Position numbers and translations under genes: made by a program. The notes under the pieces are model-generated. The model worked only from the letters and a program-made list of their open reading frames with translations, was not told the origin of the DNA and ran no database searches. Below, in pieces: positions 1 through 5,731 of a DNA stretch of 8,293 nt (within the stretch, counting starts at the first letter, position 1; every line of letters begins with the position of its first letter). Origin of the DNA: CAYNTC01 sp964432925 (GTDB lineage Bacteria; Planctomycetota; Phycisphaerae; Sedimentisphaerales; Anaerobacaceae); assembly GCA_964432925.1 (NCBI GenBank), contig CAYSPM010000129.1, forward strand, positions 1 to 8,293. Direction: 5' to 3'.

Positions 1-1
1 G

Positions 2-979
2 TTGAAAGATATTATCATCCATGCTCACGATAGTTGCTATTGTAAGCAGAATCGAGCGATTGTCGGGAGACCACGTTATCTCTTCTATATCGCCTCTATC
101 GGAACTGCCGAGAATTCCCTTTCGGTCGAGTTGTGTATCGTAAATGAGAATGTCTTCCAGTCTTTTTTCTTGAACGTCGTAGATACTTAGAACCAACCGT
201 AGGCTTTCGAATTGTGGCTCCGGCCCCCAGTTTTTTACTACGTAACGTTCGGCAAGAACAGCGATTTTAGTAGAGTCATAAGACCATTTTACTGACTCGA
301 AGAAGTCCATTTCGCCTGTTTTTCGGGGGTAGGATGTTATGATCGGGTCATACCCGCCGTTCACTGGGTCAATCAGATAAACGGTGGAGATATCATTGCC
401 TTGATTGTCAAACCTCTCACCCTCGGCGAGAATCCACCGGCCGTCCCAGGACCAGAGTGGTTCATCAATTTCAAGTTGTTTTTCAGTAGCGGGGGAAGTA
501 GCATTCGTAAGGTTTCGAGCCTCTGTGCCATCTGGCCGACTGACCCAGCAGTCCGAACGGCCGATTTCCTGCTCGGTCTGCGTCATATCGATATCACTGA
601 TAAAGGCAACCCATTCGCCGGTTGGGCTCCATCGGGGATCATCCACATCTATTGACTGTGCGCCAATATCTGTCAGAAGAATAAGATCCTTCCCATCAGG
701 ACTGACTGTGGCCACATCAAACCCCCCGCCGCCAGCTTCTGTCAGCAAACACAGCTTTGGAGGAACGGAAGGACTCCACCGCTGTTCTTGCCCCTCACCA
801 CGCTCGGCCAACAACCTCCAGGACTTGCCCGATTGAGCATCGGCCACCCAGAGCTGCTCCTTTCTCGCAGCTCCAGCCTCAACCTTGTACACTACATATT
901 TATCATCTGCCGACCAGAACGGTCCATCATCTTCATCAATAGCCTTTGAGGATATGGTGCCGATATTGAGAGGGTTTTC
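2..979 (-). pseudogene. TolB-like (PD40) propeller protein, downstream part in shifted frame, cut by window edge
   Basis: Read on the minus strand, this frame is open from a stop at 980-982 to the window edge, about 326 codons, and carries on the propeller started at 1359. I see repeated PD40-type blade cores: FWSADDKYVVYKVE, RWSPSVPPKLCLLTE, VSPDGKDLILLTD, RWSPTGEWVAFISD, LWSWDGRWILAE, KWSYDSTKIAVLAE and TWSPDNRSILL, each followed by a strand and a turn. There is no start codon with a ribosome site near the break, so this is the rest of the same gene and not a separate one. Restoring one A in the coding-strand AAAA run (complement of 975-978) joins the halves as TTRKNPLNIGTISSKAIDED. The C-terminus lies beyond the window. 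Whether the shift is real or a homopolymer read error cannot be told from here. Confidence 0.75.
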
Positions 980-1359
980 CTAGTGGTCACATCGTAAATG
1001 AAGACTCCTGCCTGGCTTTGACTATCGTCCGCGTTGGAAAACTCGTACGAAAGTTTCTTTCCAACCCACGACCACTCTGCAAAGAACGGATTTCCCATTG
1101 GAGTTATTACTTGCTCACCTGAACCATCCACATTCATAATCAACAGTTGCCTTTGCGTGCCGGTCTCTTCCCGCACAATACAGATTAGGTCTCCATGAAA
1201 TGCCCATGACACCGCCCTGGATTTGCCGTCATTGGTCAAAGGTGTAAGTTTAACTCCGTCTGCTATAAACTCCGCCCGCACGGGAGCCAGAACGACCAAT
1301 TGAATTAAGGCAAATAAAAAGAATAGATAACATTCATTTCTTTCAAAGCTGTGTTTCAC
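892..1359 (-). CDS. TolB-like (PD40) exported beta-propeller protein, N-terminal part before a frameshift
   Basis: This is the first 155 codons of an exported propeller protein. It starts with GTG at 1357-1359, preceded at 8 bases by AAGGAG (1368-1373). Residues 1-29 form a signal peptide: a charged start, then a hydrophobic run ending VRA, with cleavage likely before E30. The mature part has blades of the WD40-like PD40 type: residues near AVSWAFHGDLICIV, then FFAEWSWVGKKLSYEF, then VFIYDVTTRK. After about residue 128 the reading becomes unlike the family and stops at 892, while the next blade (AIDEDDGPFWSADDKYVVYKVE) continues in another frame. The break is best placed in the oligo-T run at 975-978. 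Related propellers are periplasmic (TolB) or sit on sensory and peptidase proteins. The gene lies 156 bases downstream of rplU on the same strand. The specific function is not recognised. Confidence 0.75.
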   Translation of the reverse strand: MKHSFERNECYLFFLFALIQLVVLAPVRAEFIADGVKLTPLTNDGKSRAVSWAFHGDLICIVREETGTQRQLLIMNVDGSGEQVITPMGNPFFAEWSWVGKKLSYEFSNADDSQSQAGVFIYDVTTRKTLSISAPYPQRLLMKMMDRSGRQMINM

Positions 1360-1515
1360 AGCCGATACTCCTTGATTTCTATCAGCTCCGACGCCACTAT
1401 GACTTTACCCTCATGTTTTTCATAGGAGATTCTTATAAAAGGCAGGTACGCTCGTCTTTGTATATGCAGGGCTAATCAGAGACTTTTTGATTATTTTTAT
1501 AGAGAGAGACGTTTT
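1360..1515 (-). other. Intergenic gap between rplU and the propeller gene
   Basis: These 156 bases hold the ribosome site of the propeller gene (AAGGAG at 1368-1373). I see no rpmA (bL27) gene, no clear terminator and no strong promoter here. The propeller gene could therefore be reached by read-through from rplU, but the gap is long enough for a weak promoter that I cannot identify. Confidence 0.4.
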
Positions 1516-1845
1516 TCAGGCCTCTATTTTGTCAATCGTTATTTGCAGATACTTCTGCCGATGGCCTATGCGTCGTCTGCTGTTTTTACGCCTGCGAAAA
1601 TGTGTAGGATAAAGCTTTTTGCCCTTAGCTACTGCCTCCCCTGCGGTACTCTCAAATGATGCAGTAACCTTAGCACCTTCCAGATAAGGTGTGCCGACCT
1701 TTACATCATCGCCATCGCTAATAAAAAGGACTTTACCCAACTCTATCGTCGCTGCATCCGGCTCAACCTCGGTCAGCTCGATATTTATGCAATCGCCCTG
1801 GGCGACCTTGTACTGCTTTGCCCCTTGTTCAATCACCGCATACAT
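1516..1845 (-). CDS. rplU: Large ribosomal subunit protein bL21
   Basis: This is bL21, which binds 23S rRNA in the large ribosomal subunit. At 109 residues it has about the family's usual length (just over 100). The N-terminus MYAVIEQGAKQYKV matches the canonical MYAVIETGGKQYRV start, with Ala in place of the second Gly. The family signature near the C-terminus is intact: a basic block at residues 83-97 (FRRRKNSRRRIGHRQ) followed by the final beta strand (YLQITIDKIE). The ATG at 1843-1845 has an AGGAG (1854-1858) 8 bases upstream. A sigma70-like promoter, TTTACA-17-TAACAT, lies just ahead. In most bacteria rpmA (bL27) follows immediately, but here the next gene is the unrelated propeller gene. 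Confidence 0.97.
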   Translation of the reverse strand: MYAVIEQGAKQYKVAQGDCINIELTEVEPDAATIELGKVLFISDGDDVKVGTPYLEGAKVTASFESTAGEAVAKGKKLYPTHFRRRKNSRRRIGHRQKYLQITIDKIEA

Positions 1846-1895
1846 TATAAAAGCTCCTGCCTTTCTTGTACTGAAAATAACAAAATTGAGCCGGT

Positions 1896-1924
1896 ATGTT
1901 ACTAGCTCACCTATTTTTTGTAAA
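1896..1924 (-). promoter_or_regulatory. Probable sigma70-type promoter of rplU
   Basis: On the minus strand, TTTACA (1919-1924; 5 of 6 to TTGACA) is followed after exactly 17 bases by TAACAT (1896-1901; 4 of 6 to TATAAT). This predicts a leader of about 45 bases carrying the rplU ribosome site. Spacing and position fit, but it is a match to consensus only. Confidence 0.5.
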
Positions 1925-1928
1925 GCAA

Positions 1929-1956
1929 TTTGTCGGATATTTTTGTATCGTATAGA
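1929..1956 (+). promoter_or_regulatory. Possible promoter of the aminotransferase gene
   Basis: TTTGTC (1929-1934) and TATAGA (1951-1956; 5 of 6 to TATAAT) are separated by 16 bases. They lie about 45 bases ahead of the plus-strand start codon, in the divergent gap shared with rplU. The -35 match is weak. Confidence 0.3.
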
Positions 1957-2001
1957 CTTTAATACGACCTTGGCATTTGGACAATAACGCAGGATAAGCC
2001 A

Positions 2002-2835
2002 ATGCAGTTAGCCATGATTCAAGATAAAATGGTGCCTTTCGAGGAACTTGGTCCAGCCTATCTGGATAGAGGCCTGTTTTTCGGCGACGGCGTCTACGAG
2101 GTCATCAGAAGCTATAACGGCAAAATCTTCGCACTCGATGAGCACCTGCAAAGATTTACCAGAAGCCTTATCGCTATTGGAATAACCGGCGTCGACATGG
2201 AGCAGATTCGCTGCCGTGTTCAACAGGCCTTTGAATCTGCCGGCATTTCAAACGCCAAGATATACTTTCATATAACTCGCGGCTCAGCCTCCCGAAACCA
2301 CACATGGGAAACCAACTTGAAGCCCAATTTTTTCCTCACTGTCACCGAGCTGCCCGACAACTCCGAAGAGAAAACAAAAGGCATTGCCGTCTCCACCTAC
2401 CCCGACTGGCGATGGAAAAGATGCGACATAAAATCGTTGAATCTCCTGCCCAATATCCTTGCACGTCAAGACGCCGCCAAAAAGGGATGCACCGAGGCTG
2501 TTCTCGTCGATGAGTCTGGCTTGATAACCGAAGGCGCCGCTTCCGCGTTCTTCGCAATCTTCGGAAAGACTCTGCAAACCGCTCCCCTCACAGCCAATAT
2601 CCTGCCTTCGATTACTCGCAGTTATGTCATCAAAGCAGCTAAAAACATTGGGCTAAAGGTGACTGAGAAATCTTTAACTCCGCAACAGGCAAATCAAGCC
2701 GATGAACTATTCATCGCCGTCACAACCAAGGATATCGTTCCAGTCGTAAAATTTGACGACAAAACTATCGGAGACGGTAAACCCGGCAAATATACAAAAC
2801 AGCTAATGCAGGTATTCCGCGAATTTACAACGTAA
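2002..2835 (+). CDS. dat: D-amino acid (D-alanine) aminotransferase, class IV PLP enzyme
   Basis: This is a cytoplasmic PLP-dependent transaminase that interconverts D-alanine and 2-oxoglutarate with pyruvate and D-glutamate, supplying D-amino acids for peptidoglycan. It has 277 residues, the normal length. Fold-type IV signatures are in order: RGLFFGDGVYEVIR (23-36), ITRGSASRNH (91-100) with Arg98 and His100 where Bacillus Dat binds the substrate carboxylate, and RCDIKSLNLLPNILARQ (140-156) with the PLP lysine at K144. Then come EAVLVDESGLITEGAASAFFAI with E177, and DELFIAVTTKDIVPV near the end. The arginine-histidine pair and RCDIKSLNLL favour the D-amino acid enzyme over branched-chain aminotransferase or aminodeoxychorismate lyase. 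ATG at 2002 has AGGA (1991-1994) at 7 bases; ATG 2014 is a less likely start. It is divergent from rplU and convergent with the DprA-like gene. Confidence 0.9.
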   Translation: MQLAMIQDKMVPFEELGPAYLDRGLFFGDGVYEVIRSYNGKIFALDEHLQRFTRSLIAIGITGVDMEQIRCRVQQAFESAGISNAKIYFHITRGSASRNHTWETNLKPNFFLTVTELPDNSEEKTKGIAVSTYPDWRWKRCDIKSLNLLPNILARQDAAKKGCTEAVLVDESGLITEGAASAFFAIFGKTLQTAPLTANILPSITRSYVIKAAKNIGLKVTEKSLTPQQANQADELFIAVTTKDIVPVVKFDDKTIGDGKPGKYTKQLMQVFREFTT

Positions 2836-2976
2836 AGCATCCATTCAAATCTCTCCAATCGAGCGGTGTACATGAACATTCCACCTAACGTCTAATCATC
2901 ACCTGCCCTCCGGTACTTCACATCAAGACTTAAACAACAGAAATAAATTACAGATAACAAAAAGAACTTCAAAACT

Positions 2977-3003
2977 TGCACCACCTGAGGCGGGTCAGGT
3001 GCA
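2977..3003 (-). terminator. Hairpin, probable terminator of the DprA-like gene
   Basis: On the minus strand the stop of the DprA-like gene is followed about 8 bases later by a GC-rich stem. TGCACC (2977-2982) pairs with GGTGCA (2998-3003), or alternatively ACCTGA (2983-2988) pairs with TCAGGT (2995-3000). The transcript then runs into a T-rich stretch (AGTTTTGAAGTTCTTTTTG). The T-run is interrupted, so efficiency is uncertain. It could also serve dat from the other side, though there it lacks a T-run. Confidence 0.5.
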
Positions 3004-3011
3004 TGATAGTG

Positions 3012-3704
3012 TTAGCGCCTCATCTCTATGCCTGGCAAACTATCAAGGAACTCCTTTCCCGCATCGACGATTGGAAGAGGTTTGGCAATCCCTGCTTGCA
3101 CAAGTGCATCACTTCCCAGACAATCGGCCAGTTTACTATACTTCTCGTCCTTCGACCAAACGACTGCGTATACGAGATGTCCCTGTCGAGATGCGATCCC
3201 AGCGGTATGAACCGCCCCTCCTGCTGCATCTGTTTCTACCACGATAAGAATGTCCGACAATGCCGCTGTAATGACGTCACGGGCCATAAGCTCTCCGTAG
3301 GTACGTTCTCTGTTTGGGTCGCTCACGGCAGATAGGAACAACCCACTTGAGAGAACATACCGTTCGAGAGCGGGTTTTGGCGGCTGCTTCTTTAGGATGC
3401 CCGATCCTAAGACGGCTACGGTTGGCGCACTGGCATCCATAGCTCCAATGTGGCCGAAGGAGTCAACGCCCGTAGCGTAGCCACTGACTATTGTGTATCC
3501 AGCCGCGCCATATTTCTGTCCGATAGCCTGAGCGATCTCAGCCGCCTTGTAGAAAGGAGACCGAGTGCCAATAATACCCACTGTTTTTTCGGGATTGCTG
3601 GTTCCCTGTCCGTGTATCCAGATGGAAGGAGGCTCTTGCAGAGCATCGCGGAGTCTCGCCGGGTAATCTTTGTCCGATGGTGATAGTTGTCTTGGTTCTG
3701 TCAT
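3012..3704 (-). CDS. Stand-alone DprA/Smf-like SLOG-domain protein
   Basis: A 230-residue protein made almost entirely of the Rossmann-like DprA/SLOG core. Visible motifs are EPPSIWIHGQG (24-34), VGIIGTRSP (42-50), the nucleotide-loop-like VSGYATGVDSFGHIGAM (73-89; canonical SGxAxGID..AH.GAL), TVAVLGSGI (95-103), and VVETDAAGGAVHTAGIASRQGHLVYAV (155-181; canonical vvEa..SGsl.TA..A...gR.VfAV). DprA proteins load RecA on single-stranded DNA in natural transformation and are usually near 300-370 residues. Both the N-terminal helical domain and the C-terminal winged helix are absent, and the usual RNRIIAGLS stretch has become ARDVITAALS. It may thus be a divergent relative and not the competence factor. 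ATG 3704 has AAAAGGAGA (3712-3720) at 8 bases; a TTG at 3731 in frame lacks such support. Confidence 0.8.
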   Translation of the reverse strand: MTEPRQLSPSDKDYPARLRDALQEPPSIWIHGQGTSNPEKTVGIIGTRSPFYKAAEIAQAIGQKYGAAGYTIVSGYATGVDSFGHIGAMDASAPTVAVLGSGILKKQPPKPALERYVLSSGLFLSAVSDPNRERTYGELMARDVITAALSDILIVVETDAAGGAVHTAGIASRQGHLVYAVVWSKDEKYSKLADCLGSDALVQAGIAKPLPIVDAGKEFLDSLPGIEMRR

Positions 3705-3733
3705 TCTTACATCTCCTTTTGGCGCTAACAATG

Positions 3734-3752
3734 ATTATACAGTCTTCATAAA
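3734..3752 (-). promoter_or_regulatory. TATAAT box and overlapping dyad ahead of the DprA-like gene
   Basis: On the minus strand a perfect TATAAT (3734-3739) sits 29 bases ahead of the start codon. It is the end of a 19-base imperfect dyad whose plus-strand form is ATTATACAGTCTTCATAAA. No convincing -35 lies 16-18 bases upstream, so activation or another sigma contact may be needed. The dyad covering the -10 would suit a repressor. A close copy lies at 3869-3887. Confidence 0.4.
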
Positions 3753-3868
3753 TCGGGAGAGGCAGACAGTTCTTTTCAGTATAAGAAGTTCCCGTCTCTT
3801 CTAACATTTTTGTCAAATGTCTTTCATATCAAAGACTTGCATGCTTTAGGTTCTCTATCTACGCCTAT

Positions 3869-3887
3869 TTTATACAGACTGCATAAA
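3869..3887. repeat. Second copy of the 19-base dyad
   Basis: TTTATACAGACTGCATAAA is nearly palindromic: 16 of 19 positions fit TTTATNCAGNCTGNATAAA and its complement. It matches the copy at 3734-3752 at 16 of 19 positions, 135 bases away in the same orientation. A poorer relative, TTTATGACACTGCATAATT, lies at 4041-4059 with one base fewer in the centre. On the minus strand each lies at or beside a TATAAT-like box. It may be an operator family or simply related promoters. Confidence 0.4.
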
Positions 3888-3899
3888 CCCGGTCAAAGG

Positions 3900-4007
3900 C
3901 TATCTACTGGACTGCGCACGCCATGACCTCCTTTGTTCAGCACGTGGGTATAAATCATGGTCGTACTGCTCTATGTCCTTTTTGCTGGATTTCTTTCGTC
4001 TGGTCAT
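3900..4007 (-). CDS. Small ORF (35 codons), methyltransferase-N-terminus-like, possibly a gene remnant
   Basis: The short minus-strand ORF starts at ATG 4005-4007, with GAGGGAG just upstream at a rather tight 4-base spacing, and stops at 3900-3902. Its product starts MTRRKKSSKKDIEQYDHD and is very basic. The KxIEQYxH pattern after a lysine-rich start recalls the beginning of some site-specific DNA methyltransferases of restriction systems (lysine run, IEQYEHKDK). That is memory of a family pattern, not a search result. If so, nearly all of the gene is gone. It has its own TATAAT box (4057-4062). It may equally be chance or a genuine small protein. Confidence 0.3.
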   Translation of the reverse strand: MTRRKKSSKKDIEQYDHDLYPRAEQRRSWRAQSSR

Positions 4008-4056
4008 ATCACTCCCTCAAAAAGTGAGATACGCAACCGCTTTATGACACTGCATA

Positions 4057-4084
4057 ATTATACCCTCAATCCCATGTCAGGCAA
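4057..4084 (-). promoter_or_regulatory. Minus-strand promoter candidate ahead of the 35-codon ORF
   Basis: A perfect TATAAT (4057-4062 on the minus strand) is preceded after 16 bases by TTGCCT (4079-4084; only TTG conserved). It would give a leader of about 45 bases to the small ORF at 4007. The adjacent degenerate dyad (4041-4059) overlaps the expected start site. Confidence 0.35.
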
Positions 4085-4164
4085 GGAAATATGGGCTAAT
4101 TCTTACTTTTAGGGCCTAACCCTTAGCCATTAAAAAGCAGACTTGTTCCGAGCCAAGCCGAGGG

Positions 4165-4260
4165 ATTTCTCGACTCGCCCCCTGCTTTCTTGCCTGCCGC
4201 CTCGACTCGCGTCGAGAGACGCGGAGGCAGGCGAAAGCAAGAAGGGGGCTCGCTCGAAAT
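4165..4260. repeat. Large nested hairpin of an intergenic repeat element
   Basis: Outer arms ATTTC (4165-4169) and GAAAT (4256-4260) enclose a long imperfect stem. CCCCCTGCTTTCTTGCC... at 4178 onward pairs with the complementary ...GCAAGAAGGGGG ending at 4248, with a few mismatches. At the tip two perfect stems exclude each other: CTCGAC-TCGC-GTCGAG (4201-4216) and CGCGTC-GAGA-GACGCG (4208-4223, with a GNRA-type loop). The flanks (agggatttctcgactcgc and gctcgaaatgac) resemble a widely scattered class of intergenic repeats in environmental bacterial genomes. No protein is encoded, so if mobile it is non-autonomous. Confidence 0.65.
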
Positions 4261-4297
4261 GACAAGAATAAGCGCATTGATTATTCACAATCAGTAT
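4250..4297 (+). repeat. Left 48-bp copy of a perfect inverted repeat
   Basis: From TCGCTCGAAATGAC to CACAATCAGTAT this sequence recurs exactly, as its reverse complement, at 8239-8286. It forms the tail of the hairpin element at 4165-4260. Beyond both ends the two copies differ at once. The copy stops 22 bases before the phosphatase start and contributes that gene's apparent -35 box. Confidence 0.95.
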
Positions 4298-4312
4298 AAC
4301 TTAAGTTATAAG
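4284..4312 (+). promoter_or_regulatory. Promoter of the phosphatase gene, apparently leaderless, with embedded palindrome
   Basis: TTCACA (4284-4289; 5 of 6 to TTGACA) and TATAAG (4307-4312; 5 of 6 to TATAAT) are spaced by the ideal 17 bases. The -10 ends only 7 bases before the ATG at 4320, so transcription should start at or next to the start codon. No ribosome-binding sequence is visible ahead of it. A perfect 16-base palindrome, TATAACTTAAGTTATA (4295-4310), fills much of the spacer and overlaps the -10, as an operator might. Confidence 0.5.
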
Positions 4313-4319
4313 AATCGCT

Positions 4320-5087
4320 ATGGCCGATAACCTCAAAGCCAACAATAGAACTAGCCGATCAGCCGGAAAGTCCAGGCGGGCTTTGATTTTGCCAATTTTG
4401 CTGATTGTCGCAATCATCGGCTCAGGAATCTGGTTTTGGAAAGAGGTGCTTGAGGACCGACTAATCCCCAAGCGATGGGGTGTTGTAGAAGAAGGCAAAA
4501 TATATCGCAGTGGCCAACTTTCTGCAGCTCTTGTCAAGAAAACACTAACAAAACACAACATTGCTGTCATTGTTAATTTAACGGTCGAAGGCTCTGGTGA
4601 CAAAGATCAGGAAGCTGAAAAACAAGCGGCGGACGAACTTGGTATTGAAGTGTTTAGATTCCCCCTAAAGGGCAATGGCACAGGCGATATAAAAAGGTAT
4701 GCCGGGGCAATAGCCACCATTGTTGATGCGAGGAAAAATAGAAAGCCTGTACTCGTTCATTGCGCTGCTGGTACACAGCGCACCGGTGGAGTAATAGCGT
4801 GCTATAGAATGCTTGTGGAGAAGAGGTCACCGTCCTTTGCTTACGCAGAACTTTTGCGATACAACTGGCATGACGAACCTGATCAGGTTTTGCTAACTTA
4901 TATCAATACCAATATGTCTGAATTAGCTCGCTTGCTTGTAGGGATGGATGTCATTGATCAAATACCTGACACACTACCGGTAATCCACAGCAGGTATCAG
5001 GGGACAAACTCCTCGCATAATACTAACGTCAACTCTGCTCAGAGTAGTCCATTTGTTGCTGCAATAGGTTTCAAAAAATGGAATTAA
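4320..5087 (+). CDS. Membrane-anchored dual-specificity/tyrosine phosphatase family protein
   Basis: A 255-residue protein: a basic N-terminal tail (1-20), one membrane segment at about 21-40 (ALILPILLIVAIIGSGIWFW), then a cysteine-phosphatase domain. Domain marks are GKIYRSGQLS (59-68), typical of the Siw14/atypical DSP start, the strand IAVIVNLTVE (81-90), the loop FPLKGNGTGD (114-123) where the general acid is expected, and the P-loop VHCAAGTQRTG (146-156) with nucleophile C148 and R154. It is predicted to hydrolyse phosphate from tyrosine or other phosphoesters; the real substrate is unknown. The basic segment before the membrane span suggests an N-inside orientation, which would put the catalytic domain outside the cytoplasm, but this is inference. 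About 55 residues after the domain are of low complexity and unrecognised. No ribosome site is visible, in line with a leaderless start. The repeat lies directly upstream. Confidence 0.85.
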   Translation: MADNLKANNRTSRSAGKSRRALILPILLIVAIIGSGIWFWKEVLEDRLIPKRWGVVEEGKIYRSGQLSAALVKKTLTKHNIAVIVNLTVEGSGDKDQEAEKQAADELGIEVFRFPLKGNGTGDIKRYAGAIATIVDARKNRKPVLVHCAAGTQRTGGVIACYRMLVEKRSPSFAYAELLRYNWHDEPDQVLLTYINTNMSELARLLVGMDVIDQIPDTLPVIHSRYQGTNSSHNTNVNSAQSSPFVAAIGFKKWN

Positions 5088-5593
5088 ATTTGTATACGAC
5101 AGCGTTGTGAGAAACCTGTTGAAGAATCTGTAATACAAATTCTGTTCGGTGCATTCATGTTATGTCTGGTTTGTATTATGATAAAGTTAAACTTTAGCAC
5201 GCCACGCAGCAAAATAAATCCGAAGCGTATCAATTGTTGACGTCCCTGTCGAATTGGTCTATTCTGCGGCCAAGGGTGAGTTGGATTTGCATGTTAGACA
5301 AAAATGATGGTTGACCTATCAACTGCGTCGATTTTTTCGTGACAAGGAGAATTTATTAAAAGTGCCGGAAAAAACACAATTTGGGGATCAATTCAGCATC
5401 TCAAAAAAATCTAAAAAAACCTTATTTTCCATTGATTTGTGGCTATATGCCGCTAAACTTTTATACATAAGCACCTGGGATTATTCCGAGAAGGACGTGC
5501 AGGGATTGTAGGATGAGAATTAGGGACAGGCCTTTTTGGCCGAAAATAAAAAAACTTTTTTCCTTGATTTGAACCTGCATACTATATACATTT
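5088..5593. other. Long AT-rich intergenic region between the phosphatase and the first paralog
   Basis: No convincing gene is present. Near its start, TAATACAAA (5131-5139) and TTTGTATTA (5170-5178) form a 9-base perfect inverted repeat with a 30-base loop. A 15-base palindrome, TAAAGTTAAACTTTA, follows at 5182-5196. A stretch at about 5224-5307 reads on the plus strand as VDVPVELVYSAAKGELDLHV and could be a tail of a lost gene. A 66-codon TTG-start frame at 5311-5511 looks non-coding. GGCC-TTTTT-GGCC at 5529-5541 is a weak hairpin. Confidence 0.5.
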
Positions 5594-5633
5594 TTGACTT
5601 AAAATGCGGCAAGTGGGGTTTATATATATGCGT
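5594..5633 (+). promoter_or_regulatory. Promoter-like module of the first barrel paralog
   Basis: TTGACT (5594-5599), 11 bases, then AAGTGGGGTTTAT-N5-TGCGT (5611-5633), about 100 bases ahead of the start codon. The same elements with identical internal spacing precede the second paralog at 6978-7017. TTGACT resembles a -35; TTTATA at 19 bases or TATATA at 21 bases could be the -10. The GG-to-GC spacing is 13 and not the 12 needed for sigma54. Which sigma factor or activator reads it is unknown. Confidence 0.6.
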
Positions 5634-5731
5634 GTGTGAAATGGCCATAGATTAATGAGTATATTTGATAGGCCTTAGTAAGGGGTGAAGAACTTTATCG
5701 TATAAATGTTTTTTTGCTAAAGGAGCAACTT

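Noticed and set aside
401..836. Plus-strand frames of 84 and 143 codons
   Set aside because: They lie opposite the propeller gene, whose minus-strand frame shows repeated PD40 blade motifs; the plus-strand products show no motif.
2008..2577. Minus-strand frames inside the aminotransferase gene
   Set aside because: The plus strand encodes an intact class IV aminotransferase with all key residues, so these frames are shadows.
3803..3808. Perfect minus-strand TTGACA as a -35 for the DprA-like gene
   Set aside because: The nearest good -10 (TATACT) is about 27 bases away, and there is none at 16-18 bases.
3538..3816. 92-codon minus-strand frame starting ahead of the DprA-like gene
   Set aside because: Most of it is the shadow of the DprA-like gene in another frame, and the part upstream of 3704 shows no ribosome site or motif.
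4165..4297. CRISPR repeat or array
   Set aside because: There is only one hairpin unit here and one inverted tail copy 4 kb away, with no regular repeat-spacer pattern.
5311..5511. 66-codon plus-strand frame
   Set aside because: It has a TTG start without a ribosome site, a lysine- and AT-rich composition and no recognisable domain. I treat it as non-coding.
5611..5633. Sigma54 promoter reading of the TGGGG...TGC block
   Set aside because: The GG and GC dinucleotides are 13 apart in both copies, while sigma54 needs a strict 12, and the rest of the consensus is missing.
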